A stretch of DNA of 64,000 nt from Poriferisodalis sp965237655 (GTDB lineage: Bacteria > Actinomycetota > Acidimicrobiia > Acidimicrobiales > Poriferisodalaceae): contig NZ_CBDEGB010000001.1 in the NCBI RefSeq assembly GCF_965237655.1, forward strand, positions 682,001-746,000, given 5' to 3'. Shown in pieces: positions 27,587 through 36,412 of this stretch (the first letter of the stretch is position 1; each line of letters opens with the position of its first letter). Under the pieces are notes generated by a model. The model saw nothing but the letters and a program-made list of their open reading frames with translations, ran no database searches and was not told the origin of the DNA. Both the position numbers and the translations under genes were made by a program.

Positions 27587-28288
27587 CTAGGCCTCCGGGA
27601 CGGGGGGTGCGTCGGCGCGCAGGATGAACAGACCTTCGGCGTTGACGCACAAGCCCTCGGGGCCGTGCACTTCAGCGTGCTGGACGATCTTGCGGCCGGA
27701 TGTGTCATGTATCCACGCCCGAAGCTGCAGAGGCTCGCCCAGCGGAGTCGCGGCGCGGTAGTGGACGGTGAGCCGGCCCGTATAGGCCTGGCGGCCCCGC
27801 ATCCGGTTCAGCGCGCCCATCAGCTCGTCGATGATGAGCGCCACAACGCCGCCGTGGGTGCGCTCGGGAGGCCCGGCGAACATGGGGTCGACAATGGCCT
27901 GGCCAGTGACCGCCTCGTCAGATTCCTTGAAGTAGCTGACGTCCACCGACGCCGGATGCAACTGCCCTCCGCCGATGGAGAAGGGGTCGAACTCGATCTC
28001 GTCGCCAACCTCGAGCGGCAGTGGGAAGAACTGGCCTTCGTAGATCTCGCGGAGGTATGGCCGGCTCAACATGTCGTCGAGCTTCACTCTCAGCGTGCCC
28101 TGCTCCAGCCGGTCAGCGGCAGCCTCAACAGCCGCTGTGACCTCGTCGAGCATCTCGTCTCGGACCCGTCGCCCCGCCAGTGCCTGGTTCAGCCGGCGCA
28201 TCGCAGCGGCGGCCCGTTCGACGGCGCTCCAGTCATGTCCTGGCCCGACGGTGCTGGCCGGATCGCTGCGCGAATCCTGCTGGGTCAC
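27587..28288 (-). CDS. PaaI-type hotdog thioesterase
   Basis: About 233 residues. The hotdog region is in the C-terminal half: PERTHGGVVALIIDELMGAL is the HGG-type active-site loop and central helix, and YTGRLTVHYRAATPLGEPLQLRAWI the following strands. An N-terminal helical region of about 90 residues precedes it, as in longer PaaI relatives. It probably hydrolyses acyl-CoA. GTG at 28288 is the earliest reasonable start; an ATG at 28201 is an alternative. Divergent from the acyl-CoA dehydrogenase gene 87 bp away, which fits a shared promoter region and fatty-acid context. Confidence 0.75.
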   Translation of the reverse strand: MTQQDSRSDPASTVGPGHDWSAVERAAAAMRRLNQALAGRRVRDEMLDEVTAAVEAAADRLEQGTLRVKLDDMLSRPYLREIYEGQFFPLPLEVGDEIEFDPFSIGGGQLHPASVDVSYFKESDEAVTGQAIVDPMFAGPPERTHGGVVALIIDELMGALNRMRGRQAYTGRLTVHYRAATPLGEPLQLRAWIHDTSGRKIVQHAEVHGPEGLCVNAEGLFILRADAPPVPEA

Positions 28289-28375
28289 GGGCCGAGACGC
28301 TATCTGTGCCGCCCCGATGTACGCCCGCTGCGTGTGGCCGTGGTTCGCATTGCCGTCGGGGCATACGCTCGGACC

Positions 28376-29530
28376 ATGCGGCGCACCATCTTTGAAGAAG
28401 AGCACGAAATGTTCCGTGAAACGGCCCGGGCCTTCACCGAGCGCGAGATTGTCCCCTACCACGAGAAGTGGGAAGCCGACGGCAAGGTCGACAAGGCCAT
28501 GTTCCGCAAGGCGGGAGACGTGGGCCTGCTGGCCACCGCCGTCGACGAGCGCTACGGCGGCGGCGGAGTGCCGGACTTCCGCTACAACGCCATCCTCAAC
28601 GAGGAGATCATGTCCGCCGGCGTGGCTGGCTCGGGCATGTGCATGACGCTGCACAACGACGTCTGCCTGCCGTACTTCATCAACCTGTGCGATGAGTCCC
28701 AGGCCGAGCGGTGGATGCCGGGGTTGTGCAGCGGTGAGCTGATGAGCGCCATTGCGATGACCGAGCCGGGCATCGGCTCGGATCTGGCCTCGATGAGCAC
28801 GACGGCAATCCGCTCCGGTGACGGGTACGTCGTGAATGGCTCGAAGACGTTCATCACCAACGGCATCAACTCCGACCTCGTCATCGTGGCGGCGAAGACC
28901 GATCCCAGCGAGAAGCACCGGGGCATGTCGCTGATCGTGCTCTCCGAGGGCATGGAGGGATTCGAGCGGGGGCGCAATCTCGACAAGCTGGGCTTGAAGT
29001 CTCAGGACACTGCCGAGCTCTTCTTCGACGACGTGTTCGTGCCCGAAGAAAACCTGCTCGGCGGCGAGGGCAACGGCTTCACGAGTCTGGTGCGCAACCT
29101 GCCCCAGGAGCGGCTGTCCATCGCGGTGACTGGCGTGGCCCACGCGCAGGCCGCATTCGACTGGACCGTCGACTATGTGGGCGAGCGGCAGGCCTTCGGC
29201 CAGACCATCGCCTCGTTCCAGAACACCCGCTTCGAGCTCGCCGAGATGAAGACTGAGCTCGATATCGCCTGGGTGTTCGTGGACCGCCAGATCGAGGCCC
29301 TCAACGAGGGCGAGCTGACCGCTACAGACGCCGCAGAGGCCAAGTGGTGGGTCACCGAGATGCAGTTGAAGCTCATCACTCGCTGCCTGCAGCTGTTCGG
29401 CGGCTACGGCTTCATGTCGGAGTACCCCATCTCCAAGGCGTACGCCGATGCCCGAGTACAGACCATCTACGGCGGCACCACCGAGATCATGAAAGAGATC
29501 ATCGGCCGCGAAGTCACCGGCACCCGATAG
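28376..29530 (+). CDS. Acyl-CoA dehydrogenase
   Basis: A 384-residue flavoenzyme for the first step of beta-oxidation or branched-chain catabolism. The N-terminal helical domain (TIFEEEHEMFRETARAF) is followed by AIAMTEPGIGSDLASM, the FAD/substrate-contacting signature. NGSKTFITNG and QERLSIAVTGVAHAQ come next. The C-terminal QLFGGYGFMSEYPISKAYADARVQTIYGGTTEIMKEII contains the second family signature and the catalytic Glu position in the YGGTTEI segment. ATG at 28376 fits homologues. The 3-hydroxyacyl-CoA dehydrogenase gene begins 9 bp after it, so the two form an operon. Confidence 0.93.
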   Translation: MRRTIFEEEHEMFRETARAFTEREIVPYHEKWEADGKVDKAMFRKAGDVGLLATAVDERYGGGGVPDFRYNAILNEEIMSAGVAGSGMCMTLHNDVCLPYFINLCDESQAERWMPGLCSGELMSAIAMTEPGIGSDLASMSTTAIRSGDGYVVNGSKTFITNGINSDLVIVAAKTDPSEKHRGMSLIVLSEGMEGFERGRNLDKLGLKSQDTAELFFDDVFVPEENLLGGEGNGFTSLVRNLPQERLSIAVTGVAHAQAAFDWTVDYVGERQAFGQTIASFQNTRFELAEMKTELDIAWVFVDRQIEALNEGELTATDAAEAKWWVTEMQLKLITRCLQLFGGYGFMSEYPISKAYADARVQTIYGGTTEIMKEIIGREVTGTR

Positions 29531-29539
29531 GCAGCAGGC

Positions 29540-30901
29540 GTGCGAGAGATCAATTCGGCCGAGCCTGCGAGGCGTATTGACTCGGCCGAGCCTGCGAGGC
29601 GCATCAATTCAGTAGCGATCATCGGGGCGGGCACGATGGGCGCCGGCATTGCGGCCGTGTCGGCAAAGGCCGGCTGCCGCGTGCTGCTGCTCGACGTCGA
29701 CGAGGCCGCTGCGCAGCGAGCGTGCGACTCGGTCGACGCCGACTTCCAGGAACTCGTCAGCATCGGCTCGGTCGACGACCGCCTCGACGACATCGCCGGC
29801 TACGACTGGGTGTGCGAGGCCGTCATCGAGGACCTCGCCACCAAACGTGAGCTGTTCGAGCGCCTCGAAGCCGCCCGCAGCGACGGCTCGGTCATCTCAT
29901 CGAACACGTCGGGCATCCCGTTGCGGCAGATCAGCGAGGGCATGAGCGAGCGATTCCGGCGCGACGTGGCCATCACGCACTTCTTCAACCCCGTGCAGGT
30001 GATGAAGCTGTTCGAACTGGTGCCCGGCTCCGACACCGAGCCCGAGGTCATCGAGGCGTTCGCACGCTTTGGGGCTGAGCGGCTCGGCAAGGGCGTCGTG
30101 CATGCCAAGGACACCGTCAATTTCATCGGCAATCGCATCGGCTGTTACTTCATGCTGTCCGGCTTGCACCAGGCCAAGCCGTTCCTCGCCGATGGCATGA
30201 CCCCCGAGACCATCGACGCAGTGCTGGGCGCACCGATGGGCTTGCCGCCCACAGGCCTGTACGGGCTCATCGACCTCATAGGCCTCGACGTGATGGAGTT
30301 GGTCGGCGCCAACTTGGCCCAGAACCTGCCGTCGGGCGACCGGGGACTCGAATTCGCCCAGTTCCCCGCTGCGGAGCAGGCGATGGCCGCCCGTGGCCAG
30401 CTCGGGCGCAAGACCGGCGGCGGCTTCAGTCGGCGCCTGAGACTTGACGACGGCTCCCGCAAGACCGAGACGTTCGATCTCGTGACCGGCGAGTGGCGAG
30501 CGGCCACCGAACCCGATCTCGAAGGCGTACCCGCCGAGCTTGGCGCGGTGATATTCGCCGATTCACCGCAGGGCGAACTGGCACGGCACATCTTCGGCGG
30601 CACGCTGGCGTACGCGGCAGACCTGGTGCCCGAGATCGCCGACGACATTGCCAACGTCGACAACGCGATCCGCTGGGGCTTCAACTGGGTGCACGGACCG
30701 TTCGAGATGCTCGACCACCTCGGACCCGCCCGGGTCATCGAATTCCTGCATGGTGTCGGCGCTCCGCTGCCAGCCATGCTCGCCAGGCTCGAGGCGTCCG
30801 GCCAGCCAACCTTCTACAGCCGGTCCGCCGATGGCGCCCGCCAGCAATTGATGCCCGACGGCACTGTTGCACCAGTTGCTTGCGCCCCAGTCGAGGGCTG
30901 A
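29540..30901 (+). CDS. 3-hydroxyacyl-CoA dehydrogenase
   Basis: A 453-residue NAD+-linked enzyme of beta-oxidation. The Rossmann motif is VAIIGAGTMGAGIAAVSAKAG. THFFNPVQVMKLFELVPG carries the catalytic His, and SSNTSGIPL the conserved Ser/Asn. The C-terminal helical domain is double: GNRIGCYFMLSGL for the first and DDIANVDNAIRWGFNWVHGPFEMLD for the second. It thus resembles the dehydrogenase half of FadB without the hydratase half. The first 20 residues are two 9-residue repeats (INSAEPARR, IDSAEPARR) not seen in the family; the true start may be ambiguous because of them. Confidence 0.92.
   Translation: MREINSAEPARRIDSAEPARRINSVAIIGAGTMGAGIAAVSAKAGCRVLLLDVDEAAAQRACDSVDADFQELVSIGSVDDRLDDIAGYDWVCEAVIEDLATKRELFERLEAARSDGSVISSNTSGIPLRQISEGMSERFRRDVAITHFFNPVQVMKLFELVPGSDTEPEVIEAFARFGAERLGKGVVHAKDTVNFIGNRIGCYFMLSGLHQAKPFLADGMTPETIDAVLGAPMGLPPTGLYGLIDLIGLDVMELVGANLAQNLPSGDRGLEFAQFPAAEQAMAARGQLGRKTGGGFSRRLRLDDGSRKTETFDLVTGEWRAATEPDLEGVPAELGAVIFADSPQGELARHIFGGTLAYAADLVPEIADDIANVDNAIRWGFNWVHGPFEMLDHLGPARVIEFLHGVGAPLPAMLARLEASGQPTFYSRSADGARQQLMPDGTVAPVACAPVEG
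29549..29611 (+). repeat. 27-bp in-frame tandem repeat in the dehydrogenase N-terminus
   Basis: Copies at 29549-29575 and 29576-29602 encode INSAEPARR and IDSAEPARR. A third partial copy begins at 29603 (ATCAATTC). The bases before the first copy (TGCGAGAGATC) also resemble the repeat junction, so the start region itself appears duplicated. Confidence 0.9.
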
Positions 30902-30932
30902 GCCACCCAGCCTGAAGGGTGACGGCCCGCGT

Positions 30933-31823
30933 TCAGCAGGCTGGACGGACGATGGCGTCGGTCATGCGGATGGCCTGGGTCATCTGGGCGGCGTCGTGGA
31001 TCCGCACGATGTCGATGCCCGCACAGATGGCGGCGGTGATGGTGGCCGCGGTGCCGAAGAGGCGATCGTCGATCTCGGCGTTGGTGATCGCCCCGATAGT
31101 CGACTTGCGCGACGTGCCGATGAGCATTGGCAGCTCCAACGCCCACAGCTCCGGCAGTCGCCGCATCATCTCCAGGTTCTGCGAAACGCCGAAGCCGAAG
31201 CCGAAGCCCGGGTCGACCACCAGGCGGTCGGTGCCCACACCGGCCTCCGCGCAGATCTGGAGACTGGCCTTCAACCCGGCTGTCACATCGGCGACGAGGT
31301 CCGTATGGGGGCGGCCCCGCTGGTTGTGCATGAGTACGGCGGCGGCACTGCGCTCGGCCACCAGCGGTGCCATCTGGCGGTCGAGGCGAAAGCCCGTGAT
31401 GTCGTTCACCACCGTGGCACCGGCATCAACCGCAGGTCCTGCCACCTCCGCCCATGTCGTGTCCACCGAGATCGGCAGGTCGGCTCCTAGGCGGTCCAGC
31501 TCGGCTCGAACGGCCTCGATGACTCGGACAGCCCGCTGCCGCTCCACCTTTATGGGGGTGGGTTCCGCGCCCGGCCGACTGGAAGCGCCGCCGATGTCGA
31601 TGATGTCGACCCCGCCTGCTACGAGTTCGTGCGTCAGCGCGAGCGCATCGTCAAGCCGGTCAGACACGCCGTCGCCGGAAAACGAGTCGTCAGTGGCATT
31701 GATGATGCCCATCACGTACGTGCGGGTGCCCCATTTCCAGCACGGTCCGCGCCCGGGGTCCCACCGGCCGTGGCGATAGCGGCGCCGGATCGGCCAGCCT
31801 GGCTGCGCCCCGGGTCCGGTCAC
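30933..31823 (-). CDS. folP: Dihydropteroate synthase
   Basis: A 296-residue TIM-barrel enzyme joining hydroxymethyl-dihydropterin pyrophosphate with p-aminobenzoate. VMGIINATDDSFSGDG is the first signature. VDIIDIGGASSRPGAEP is the second, with Ala-Ser in place of the commoner Glu-Ser/Thr, which is worth noting as it lies in the substrate loop. SVDTTWAEVA, VNDITGF, DPGFGFGFG and IGTSRKSTIG are all present. GTG start two bases after the stop codon of the polyprenyl synthase gene, so the pair is co-transcribed. Separated from folB/folK by a fatty-acid cluster on the other strand. Confidence 0.93.
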   Translation of the reverse strand: MTGPGAQPGWPIRRRYRHGRWDPGRGPCWKWGTRTYVMGIINATDDSFSGDGVSDRLDDALALTHELVAGGVDIIDIGGASSRPGAEPTPIKVERQRAVRVIEAVRAELDRLGADLPISVDTTWAEVAGPAVDAGATVVNDITGFRLDRQMAPLVAERSAAAVLMHNQRGRPHTDLVADVTAGLKASLQICAEAGVGTDRLVVDPGFGFGFGVSQNLEMMRRLPELWALELPMLIGTSRKSTIGAITNAEIDDRLFGTAATITAAICAGIDIVRIHDAAQMTQAIRMTDAIVRPAC

Positions 31824-31825
31824 CG

Positions 31826-32845
31826 TCAGCTGAAGTCCGCTGTGGGGTTGCCCGTCGTGACCGGAGGCAAGACACCGAGAAGGTTCGACGCAGCGGCCCG
31901 CAGGCCGACAACCCCGGCTGTCGCGTCGAACGGTGCCAGAGTGTCAAGGGCCTGCGACACGTAGGACAGTGCCGTTTCCACCGAGGTAGCAATCTCGCTT
32001 CCTGCCGCGACGACCGCCCGTGCCTCGTCCCGCTGGGCATCGTCGAGGGGTTGGCCGAGCAGATCGCCAACTGGATGCCCGTTGGCCAGCATCCGGATGA
32101 CCGGCAGCGTGTAGACGCCCTCCCGCAGGTCGTTGCCCGACGGCTTGCCGAGTTGCTCGTCGGAGGCCACCAGGTCGAGCAGATCGTCGACGATCTGGAA
32201 CGCCATGCCGTAGGCCAGCCCGAAGGCGGACAGGCACTCCAGAGTCGCGGAGTCCACGCCCGCCACCAGACCGCCGATGCGACACGACGTGGCGTACAGT
32301 TCGGCGGTCTTGCCCCCGATGGCCAGGAAGTACTGGTCTTCAGTGCGGCTCGTGTCGTAGATCAACTGCAGCTCGCGCACTTGTCCCTCGCACAGACGCC
32401 CGATCGTTGCGGCCAGCAGGGTTGCTACCTCAGTGCCGAGCGACGCCGCTAGCTCGGACGCCTTGGCCAGCAGGAAGTCGCCGGCCAGGATCGCCTTCAG
32501 GTTCCCCCAGCGATAATTCACCGCCTCGATGCCGCGCCGTGTCTGCGCGTCGTCCATGACGTCGTCGTGGTACAGCGAGCCCAGGTGCACGAGTTCGACG
32601 GCAACACCGCCGCACACCATCTCGTCGGTGACTGCGGTAGGTGCAGCCCCTTGTGGGTTCAGCGCCAGCGCCGACGCAATGACGAACGCAGGCCGCAGTC
32701 GCTTGCCGCCCGCGGGGATCAGGTGCGAGGTCACCTCGGTGAGAAACTCGTCGCCAGTGACCGCCGCGGCCCGCAGCGCCGTCTCGACACGGGCCAGGTC
32801 ATCGTCTGCGGTGGGTCGGGCCTGCAACGGGGAAAGCGGCGCCAC
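31826..32845 (-). CDS. Polyprenyl diphosphate synthase
   Basis: A 339-residue all-helical prenyl synthase. First aspartate-rich motif LGSLYHDDVMDD, second QIVDDLLDL, with GGKRLRPAF upstream and GKPSGNDLREGVYTLPVI downstream. Bulk and length match heptaprenyl/octaprenyl-type enzymes supplying the menaquinone tail, but chain length cannot be read with certainty. Divergent from clpC across 165 bp and followed closely by folP. Precursors come from the MEP pathway, two steps of which (ispD, ispF) are encoded 4 kb away. Confidence 0.9.
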   Translation of the reverse strand: MAPLSPLQARPTADDDLARVETALRAAAVTGDEFLTEVTSHLIPAGGKRLRPAFVIASALALNPQGAAPTAVTDEMVCGGVAVELVHLGSLYHDDVMDDAQTRRGIEAVNYRWGNLKAILAGDFLLAKASELAASLGTEVATLLAATIGRLCEGQVRELQLIYDTSRTEDQYFLAIGGKTAELYATSCRIGGLVAGVDSATLECLSAFGLAYGMAFQIVDDLLDLVASDEQLGKPSGNDLREGVYTLPVIRMLANGHPVGDLLGQPLDDAQRDEARAVVAAGSEIATSVETALSYVSQALDTLAPFDATAGVVGLRAAASNLLGVLPPVTTGNPTADFS

Positions 32846-33000
32846 GGCGCAACCGTAAACGACAGCGGCAGGGTTGCCGCGCTCGAAACACCCCGCGTCT
32901 GAGGTTCGCGAGGGCCTCAGAACCGCAAAGGAGCGATCTTGCAGGGCAGCGTTACACTGCGCTCACCTGACCCGAAGCTCCCGTGTGGGTGGCTCAGACC

Positions 33001-33006
33001 AGGAGG
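33001..33006 (+). promoter_or_regulatory. Strong ribosome-binding site deciding the clpC start
   Basis: AGGAGG stands four bases before GTG 33011. It identifies this GTG, not upstream start codons in the same frame, as the clpC start. Confidence 0.85.
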
Positions 33007-33010
33007 CCCA

Positions 33011-35512
33011 GTGTTCGAACGCTTCACCGATCGGGCCCGCCGAGTGGTGGTGTTGGCGCAAGAAGAAGCGCGCCTGCTGAATCACAACTACATCGGCACT
33101 GAGCACATCCTGCTGGGGCTGATCCACGAGGGCGAGGGCGTCGCAGCCCAGGCGCTCGAGTCGTTGGGCATCTCGCTCGAGGCCGTGCGCAGCCAGGTCG
33201 AGGAGATCATCGGACAGGGCAGCTCGTCGCCGAGCGGCCACATTCCCTTCACGCCGCGCGCCAAGAAAGTGCTGGAGCTGTCGCTGCGCGAAGCATTGCA
33301 GCTGGGCCACAACTACATCGGCACTGAGCATGTGCTGCTGGGGCTGATCCGCGAGGGCGAGGGCGTCGCAGCGCAGGTGCTGGTGAAGCTGGGCGCCGAC
33401 CTGTCGAAGGTCCGTCAAGAGGTCATCCAGCAGCTATCCGGCTACAGCGGCTCCGGCGGCGGCCGCGAATCCGTTGGCGCCTCGTCGGGGCAAGGCAGCG
33501 AGCAGGGTGGCCAGAGCGGCTCGCTGGTGCTCGACCAGTTCGGGCGCAACCTGACCGCCGACGCGCGGGCCAAGAAGCTCGACCCGGTCATCGGGCGGCT
33601 GCGCGAGACCGAACGCGTCATGCAAGTGCTGTCGCGCCGCACCAAGAACAACCCGGTGCTTGTCGGCGAGCCCGGCGTGGGCAAGACAGCCATCGTTGAG
33701 GGCCTCGCCCAGAAGATCGTCAACAACGACGTCCCCGAGTTGCTGCGCGACAAGCAGCTCTACACGCTGGACCTCGGCGCGCTGGTGGCCGGTTCCCGCT
33801 ACCGGGGCGATTTCGAGGAGCGCCTCAAGAAGGTCCTCAAGGAGATCCGCACCCGCGGTGACATCATCCTGTTCATCGACGAGCTGCACACGCTGGTGGG
33901 TGCCGGTGCCGCTGAGGGTGCGATCGACGCGGCGTCGATCCTCAAGCCCATGCTGGCACGCGGCGAGCTGCAGACCATCGGCGCCACCACGCTCGAGGAG
34001 TACCGCAAGTATCTCGAGAAGGACGCAGCGCTTGAACGTCGCTTCCAGCCGATCACGGTGGACGAGCCCACGCTCAGCCACACCATCGAGATCCTCAAGG
34101 GGCTGCGCGATCGCTACGAGCAGCACCACCGGGTCACCATCACCGACCAGGCGCTGGTGGCCGCGGCGAATCTCGCCGACCGTTACATCGCCGACCGTCA
34201 CCTGCCCGACAAGGCCATCGACCTCATCGACGAGGCCGGGTCGCGACTGCGCATCAAGCGCATGTCGACGCCGCCCGACTTCAAGGAGATCGAGACCAAG
34301 CTGACCGATGTCACCGAGCGAAAAAAGCAGGCGGTCGAGTCGCAAGACTTCGAAACGGCCGGAGCGCTGCGCGACGAGGAGAAGGAGCTGCTCGAGCAGC
34401 GCACCGTCGTCCTCGCGCAGGCCAAAGCCGAGGGCCACGACCTGTTCGACGAGGTCGACGAGGAGGCCATCGCCGAGGTGCTGTCGATCTGGACGGGCAT
34501 CCCGGTGTACAAGCTCACCGAGGAAGAGACCCAGAAACTCCTCAAGATGGAAGACGAGCTGCACAAGCGGGTCATCGGCCAGCACGACTCCATCAAGGCC
34601 GTCAGCCAGGCCATTCGCCGCACCCGTGCAGGCCTGAAAGACCCCAAGCGTCCCGGCGGCTCGTTCATCTTCCTGGGCCCCTCGGGCGTCGGCAAGACCG
34701 AGCTGGCCAAGACGTTGGCCGAGTTCCTGTTCGGCGACGAGGGCTCGCTGATCAGCCTCGACATGTCCGAGTACATGGACAAGTTCACGGTGAGCCGCCT
34801 CGTCGGCGCCCCGCCCGGGTACATCGGCTACGACGAGGGCGGCCAGCTCACCGAAGCGGTGCGTCGCAAGCCGTTCTCGGTGGTGCTCTTCGACGAGATC
34901 GAGAAGGCCCACCCGGACGTCTTCAACACGCTGCTGCAGATCTTGGAAGAGGGCCGGCTGACCGATGCGCAGGGCCGCTCGGTCGACTTCCGCAACGCCG
35001 TGCTCATCATGACCTCCAACCTGGGCACCGCCGACCTGCGCAAGGCTCGGGTGGGCTTCGCCACCGCCGATGAGGGCGCCAGCTACGACCGGATGAAGGA
35101 GAAGGTCAGCGACGCGCTCAAGGCGCACTTCCGCCCCGAGTTCCTGAACCGCATCGACGACACCATCGTCTTCCACGAGCTGAGTGTCGACGAGGTGGTG
35201 CAGATCGTCGATCTGATGATCAAGCGCACCTCTGACCAGCTTCGGGCACAGGGCCTGGGCTTGGAGCTCACCGATGCCGCCAAGCAATGGCTGGCCCGTA
35301 CCGGGTACGACCCGCAGCTCGGAGCCCGGCCGCTGCGCCGTGCATTGCAGCACCACGTCGAGGATTCGCTGAGCGAGCGCATCCTCTACAAGGAATTCCA
35401 CGCTGGCGAGATCATCGTGGTGGACGTCGAGGACGACGAGATCGTGTTCCGCGCCATCGAGGGCTTCGACCCCGGGTCGATCGAGCTCGAAGAGGCCGCA
35501 ACGGCCGAATAG
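33011..35512 (+). CDS. clpC: ATP-dependent Clp protease ATPase subunit ClpC
   Basis: An 833-residue AAA+ unfoldase that feeds ClpP. Two Clp N-repeats (HNYIGTEHILLGLIHEGEGVAA and HNYIGTEHVLLGLIREGEGVAA) lie within the first 150 residues, then a Gly/Ser-rich linker. Walker A of the first ring is GEPGVGKT near residue 219. A UVR-type segment follows (VESQDFETAGALRDEEKEL). Walker A of the second ring is GPSGVGKT near 556, with VLFDEIEKAHPDV as Walker B. The C-terminal D2-small domain is complete. No ClpP gene is nearby. The region upstream (32846-33010) is shared with the divergent polyprenyl synthase gene; I found no convincing operator there. Confidence 0.97.
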   Translation: MFERFTDRARRVVVLAQEEARLLNHNYIGTEHILLGLIHEGEGVAAQALESLGISLEAVRSQVEEIIGQGSSSPSGHIPFTPRAKKVLELSLREALQLGHNYIGTEHVLLGLIREGEGVAAQVLVKLGADLSKVRQEVIQQLSGYSGSGGGRESVGASSGQGSEQGGQSGSLVLDQFGRNLTADARAKKLDPVIGRLRETERVMQVLSRRTKNNPVLVGEPGVGKTAIVEGLAQKIVNNDVPELLRDKQLYTLDLGALVAGSRYRGDFEERLKKVLKEIRTRGDIILFIDELHTLVGAGAAEGAIDAASILKPMLARGELQTIGATTLEEYRKYLEKDAALERRFQPITVDEPTLSHTIEILKGLRDRYEQHHRVTITDQALVAAANLADRYIADRHLPDKAIDLIDEAGSRLRIKRMSTPPDFKEIETKLTDVTERKKQAVESQDFETAGALRDEEKELLEQRTVVLAQAKAEGHDLFDEVDEEAIAEVLSIWTGIPVYKLTEEETQKLLKMEDELHKRVIGQHDSIKAVSQAIRRTRAGLKDPKRPGGSFIFLGPSGVGKTELAKTLAEFLFGDEGSLISLDMSEYMDKFTVSRLVGAPPGYIGYDEGGQLTEAVRRKPFSVVLFDEIEKAHPDVFNTLLQILEEGRLTDAQGRSVDFRNAVLIMTSNLGTADLRKARVGFATADEGASYDRMKEKVSDALKAHFRPEFLNRIDDTIVFHELSVDEVVQIVDLMIKRTSDQLRAQGLGLELTDAAKQWLARTGYDPQLGARPLRRALQHHVEDSLSERILYKEFHAGEIIVVDVEDDEIVFRAIEGFDPGSIELEEAATAE

Positions 35513-35520
35513 GCCCGCTC

Positions 35521-36384
35521 ATGCCGTCGCTCGCAGCGCCTCAGCGGCGGCGAGGCGGCGTGACACTTCAACGCCAGGTGAGCCGTTGGCTCCTCGTCGC
35601 GATGGCGCTGATAGCGCTTGCCGGCTGCCGCGTGGACATCCTCGTAGACATCGACATGGCGCACGACGGAGCGGGTCGGGTGACCGTGGCCGTCACCTTC
35701 GATGAAGAGGTGATGCGTACCGCACCCGATCTGGGCGAGTTGCTCGTTCTCGATGACTTGGTCGGGTGGGAGATCACCCGCCAGCGCGAGCAGACCTTGC
35801 TCGGCGAACGACTCAAGGTTGTTGCCGTCAAGCGATTTGCGAACCAAAGTGAACTGGCCGAGGTGCTCGCCGAGATTGATCGGCCGCCGGACGGATCTGC
35901 TGGCTTGTTCAGGTCGGTCACGGTGACGGCCGAACGCGATGGGGCACACGTGCGTTATCTGCTGGCTGTGGGCATTGGTCTCAACCGGCCGGTCAGTGAG
36001 CTTGTCAACCCCGCCACTGCGGACGCACTCGAGGGCGAGCTCTTTGGCATGCCCATCGCCGAGATCGAGGCGCGTGCTGGTGCTCCGCTCGACGAGCTGG
36101 TCACGCTCGTCGTGCAGGCGACGGTGCCTCAGGGCGCGGGGAGGCTGCCAGCCGAGGGCTTCATGACGCTGAACCAAGGCGGCATGCGCGAGCTGTTGGT
36201 GTCAGGTGAGCTGTTCGACGCCGAAGTGGCCGCAGCTGACGAGGAGGCTGAGCGTCTGTCGCAGCGTGCGAGCCGGGGGGCGCGGATCGCGGTCGGTTGG
36301 TGGATCCTTGCTGCGGTGGTTGCCGTTGTTGTCGTGGTGTTTGCTTTGCGTGGTCGACGGCGGCGCGGGCTCACCTTCCGCTGA
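35521..36384 (+). CDS. Second LppM-like lipoprotein with C-terminal membrane anchor
   Basis: A 287-residue secreted protein. Signal region LLVAMALIALAGC ends in a lipobox, followed by RVDILVDIDMAHDGAGRVTVAVTFDEEV, the same start of a beta domain as in the lipoprotein at 4769-5575. The C-terminus has a membrane helix (WWILAAVVAVVVVVFALR) and a run of Arg. Begins 8 bp after clpC, so probably co-transcribed. Role unknown. The architecture (lipid anchor, extracytoplasmic domain, terminal helix) is shared by both copies. Confidence 0.7.
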   Translation: MPSLAAPQRRRGGVTLQRQVSRWLLVAMALIALAGCRVDILVDIDMAHDGAGRVTVAVTFDEEVMRTAPDLGELLVLDDLVGWEITRQREQTLLGERLKVVAVKRFANQSELAEVLAEIDRPPDGSAGLFRSVTVTAERDGAHVRYLLAVGIGLNRPVSELVNPATADALEGELFGMPIAEIEARAGAPLDELVTLVVQATVPQGAGRLPAEGFMTLNQGGMRELLVSGELFDAEVAAADEEAERLSQRASRGARIAVGWWILAAVVAVVVVVFALRGRRRRGLTFR

Positions 36385-36412
36385 GGGTCTTCGGGCGGGG
36401 CAGACTTCGAGG

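Noticed and set aside
32846..33010. ClgR-type operator or clear promoter before clpC
   Set aside because: GGTTCGCGAGG and GTTACACT stretches exist, but no complete palindrome or properly spaced -35/-10 pair could be defended.
33434..35401. 655-codon open frame antisense to clpC
   Set aside because: High third-position GC produces long antisense frames; the sense protein is complete ClpC and the antisense product has no recognisable domain.
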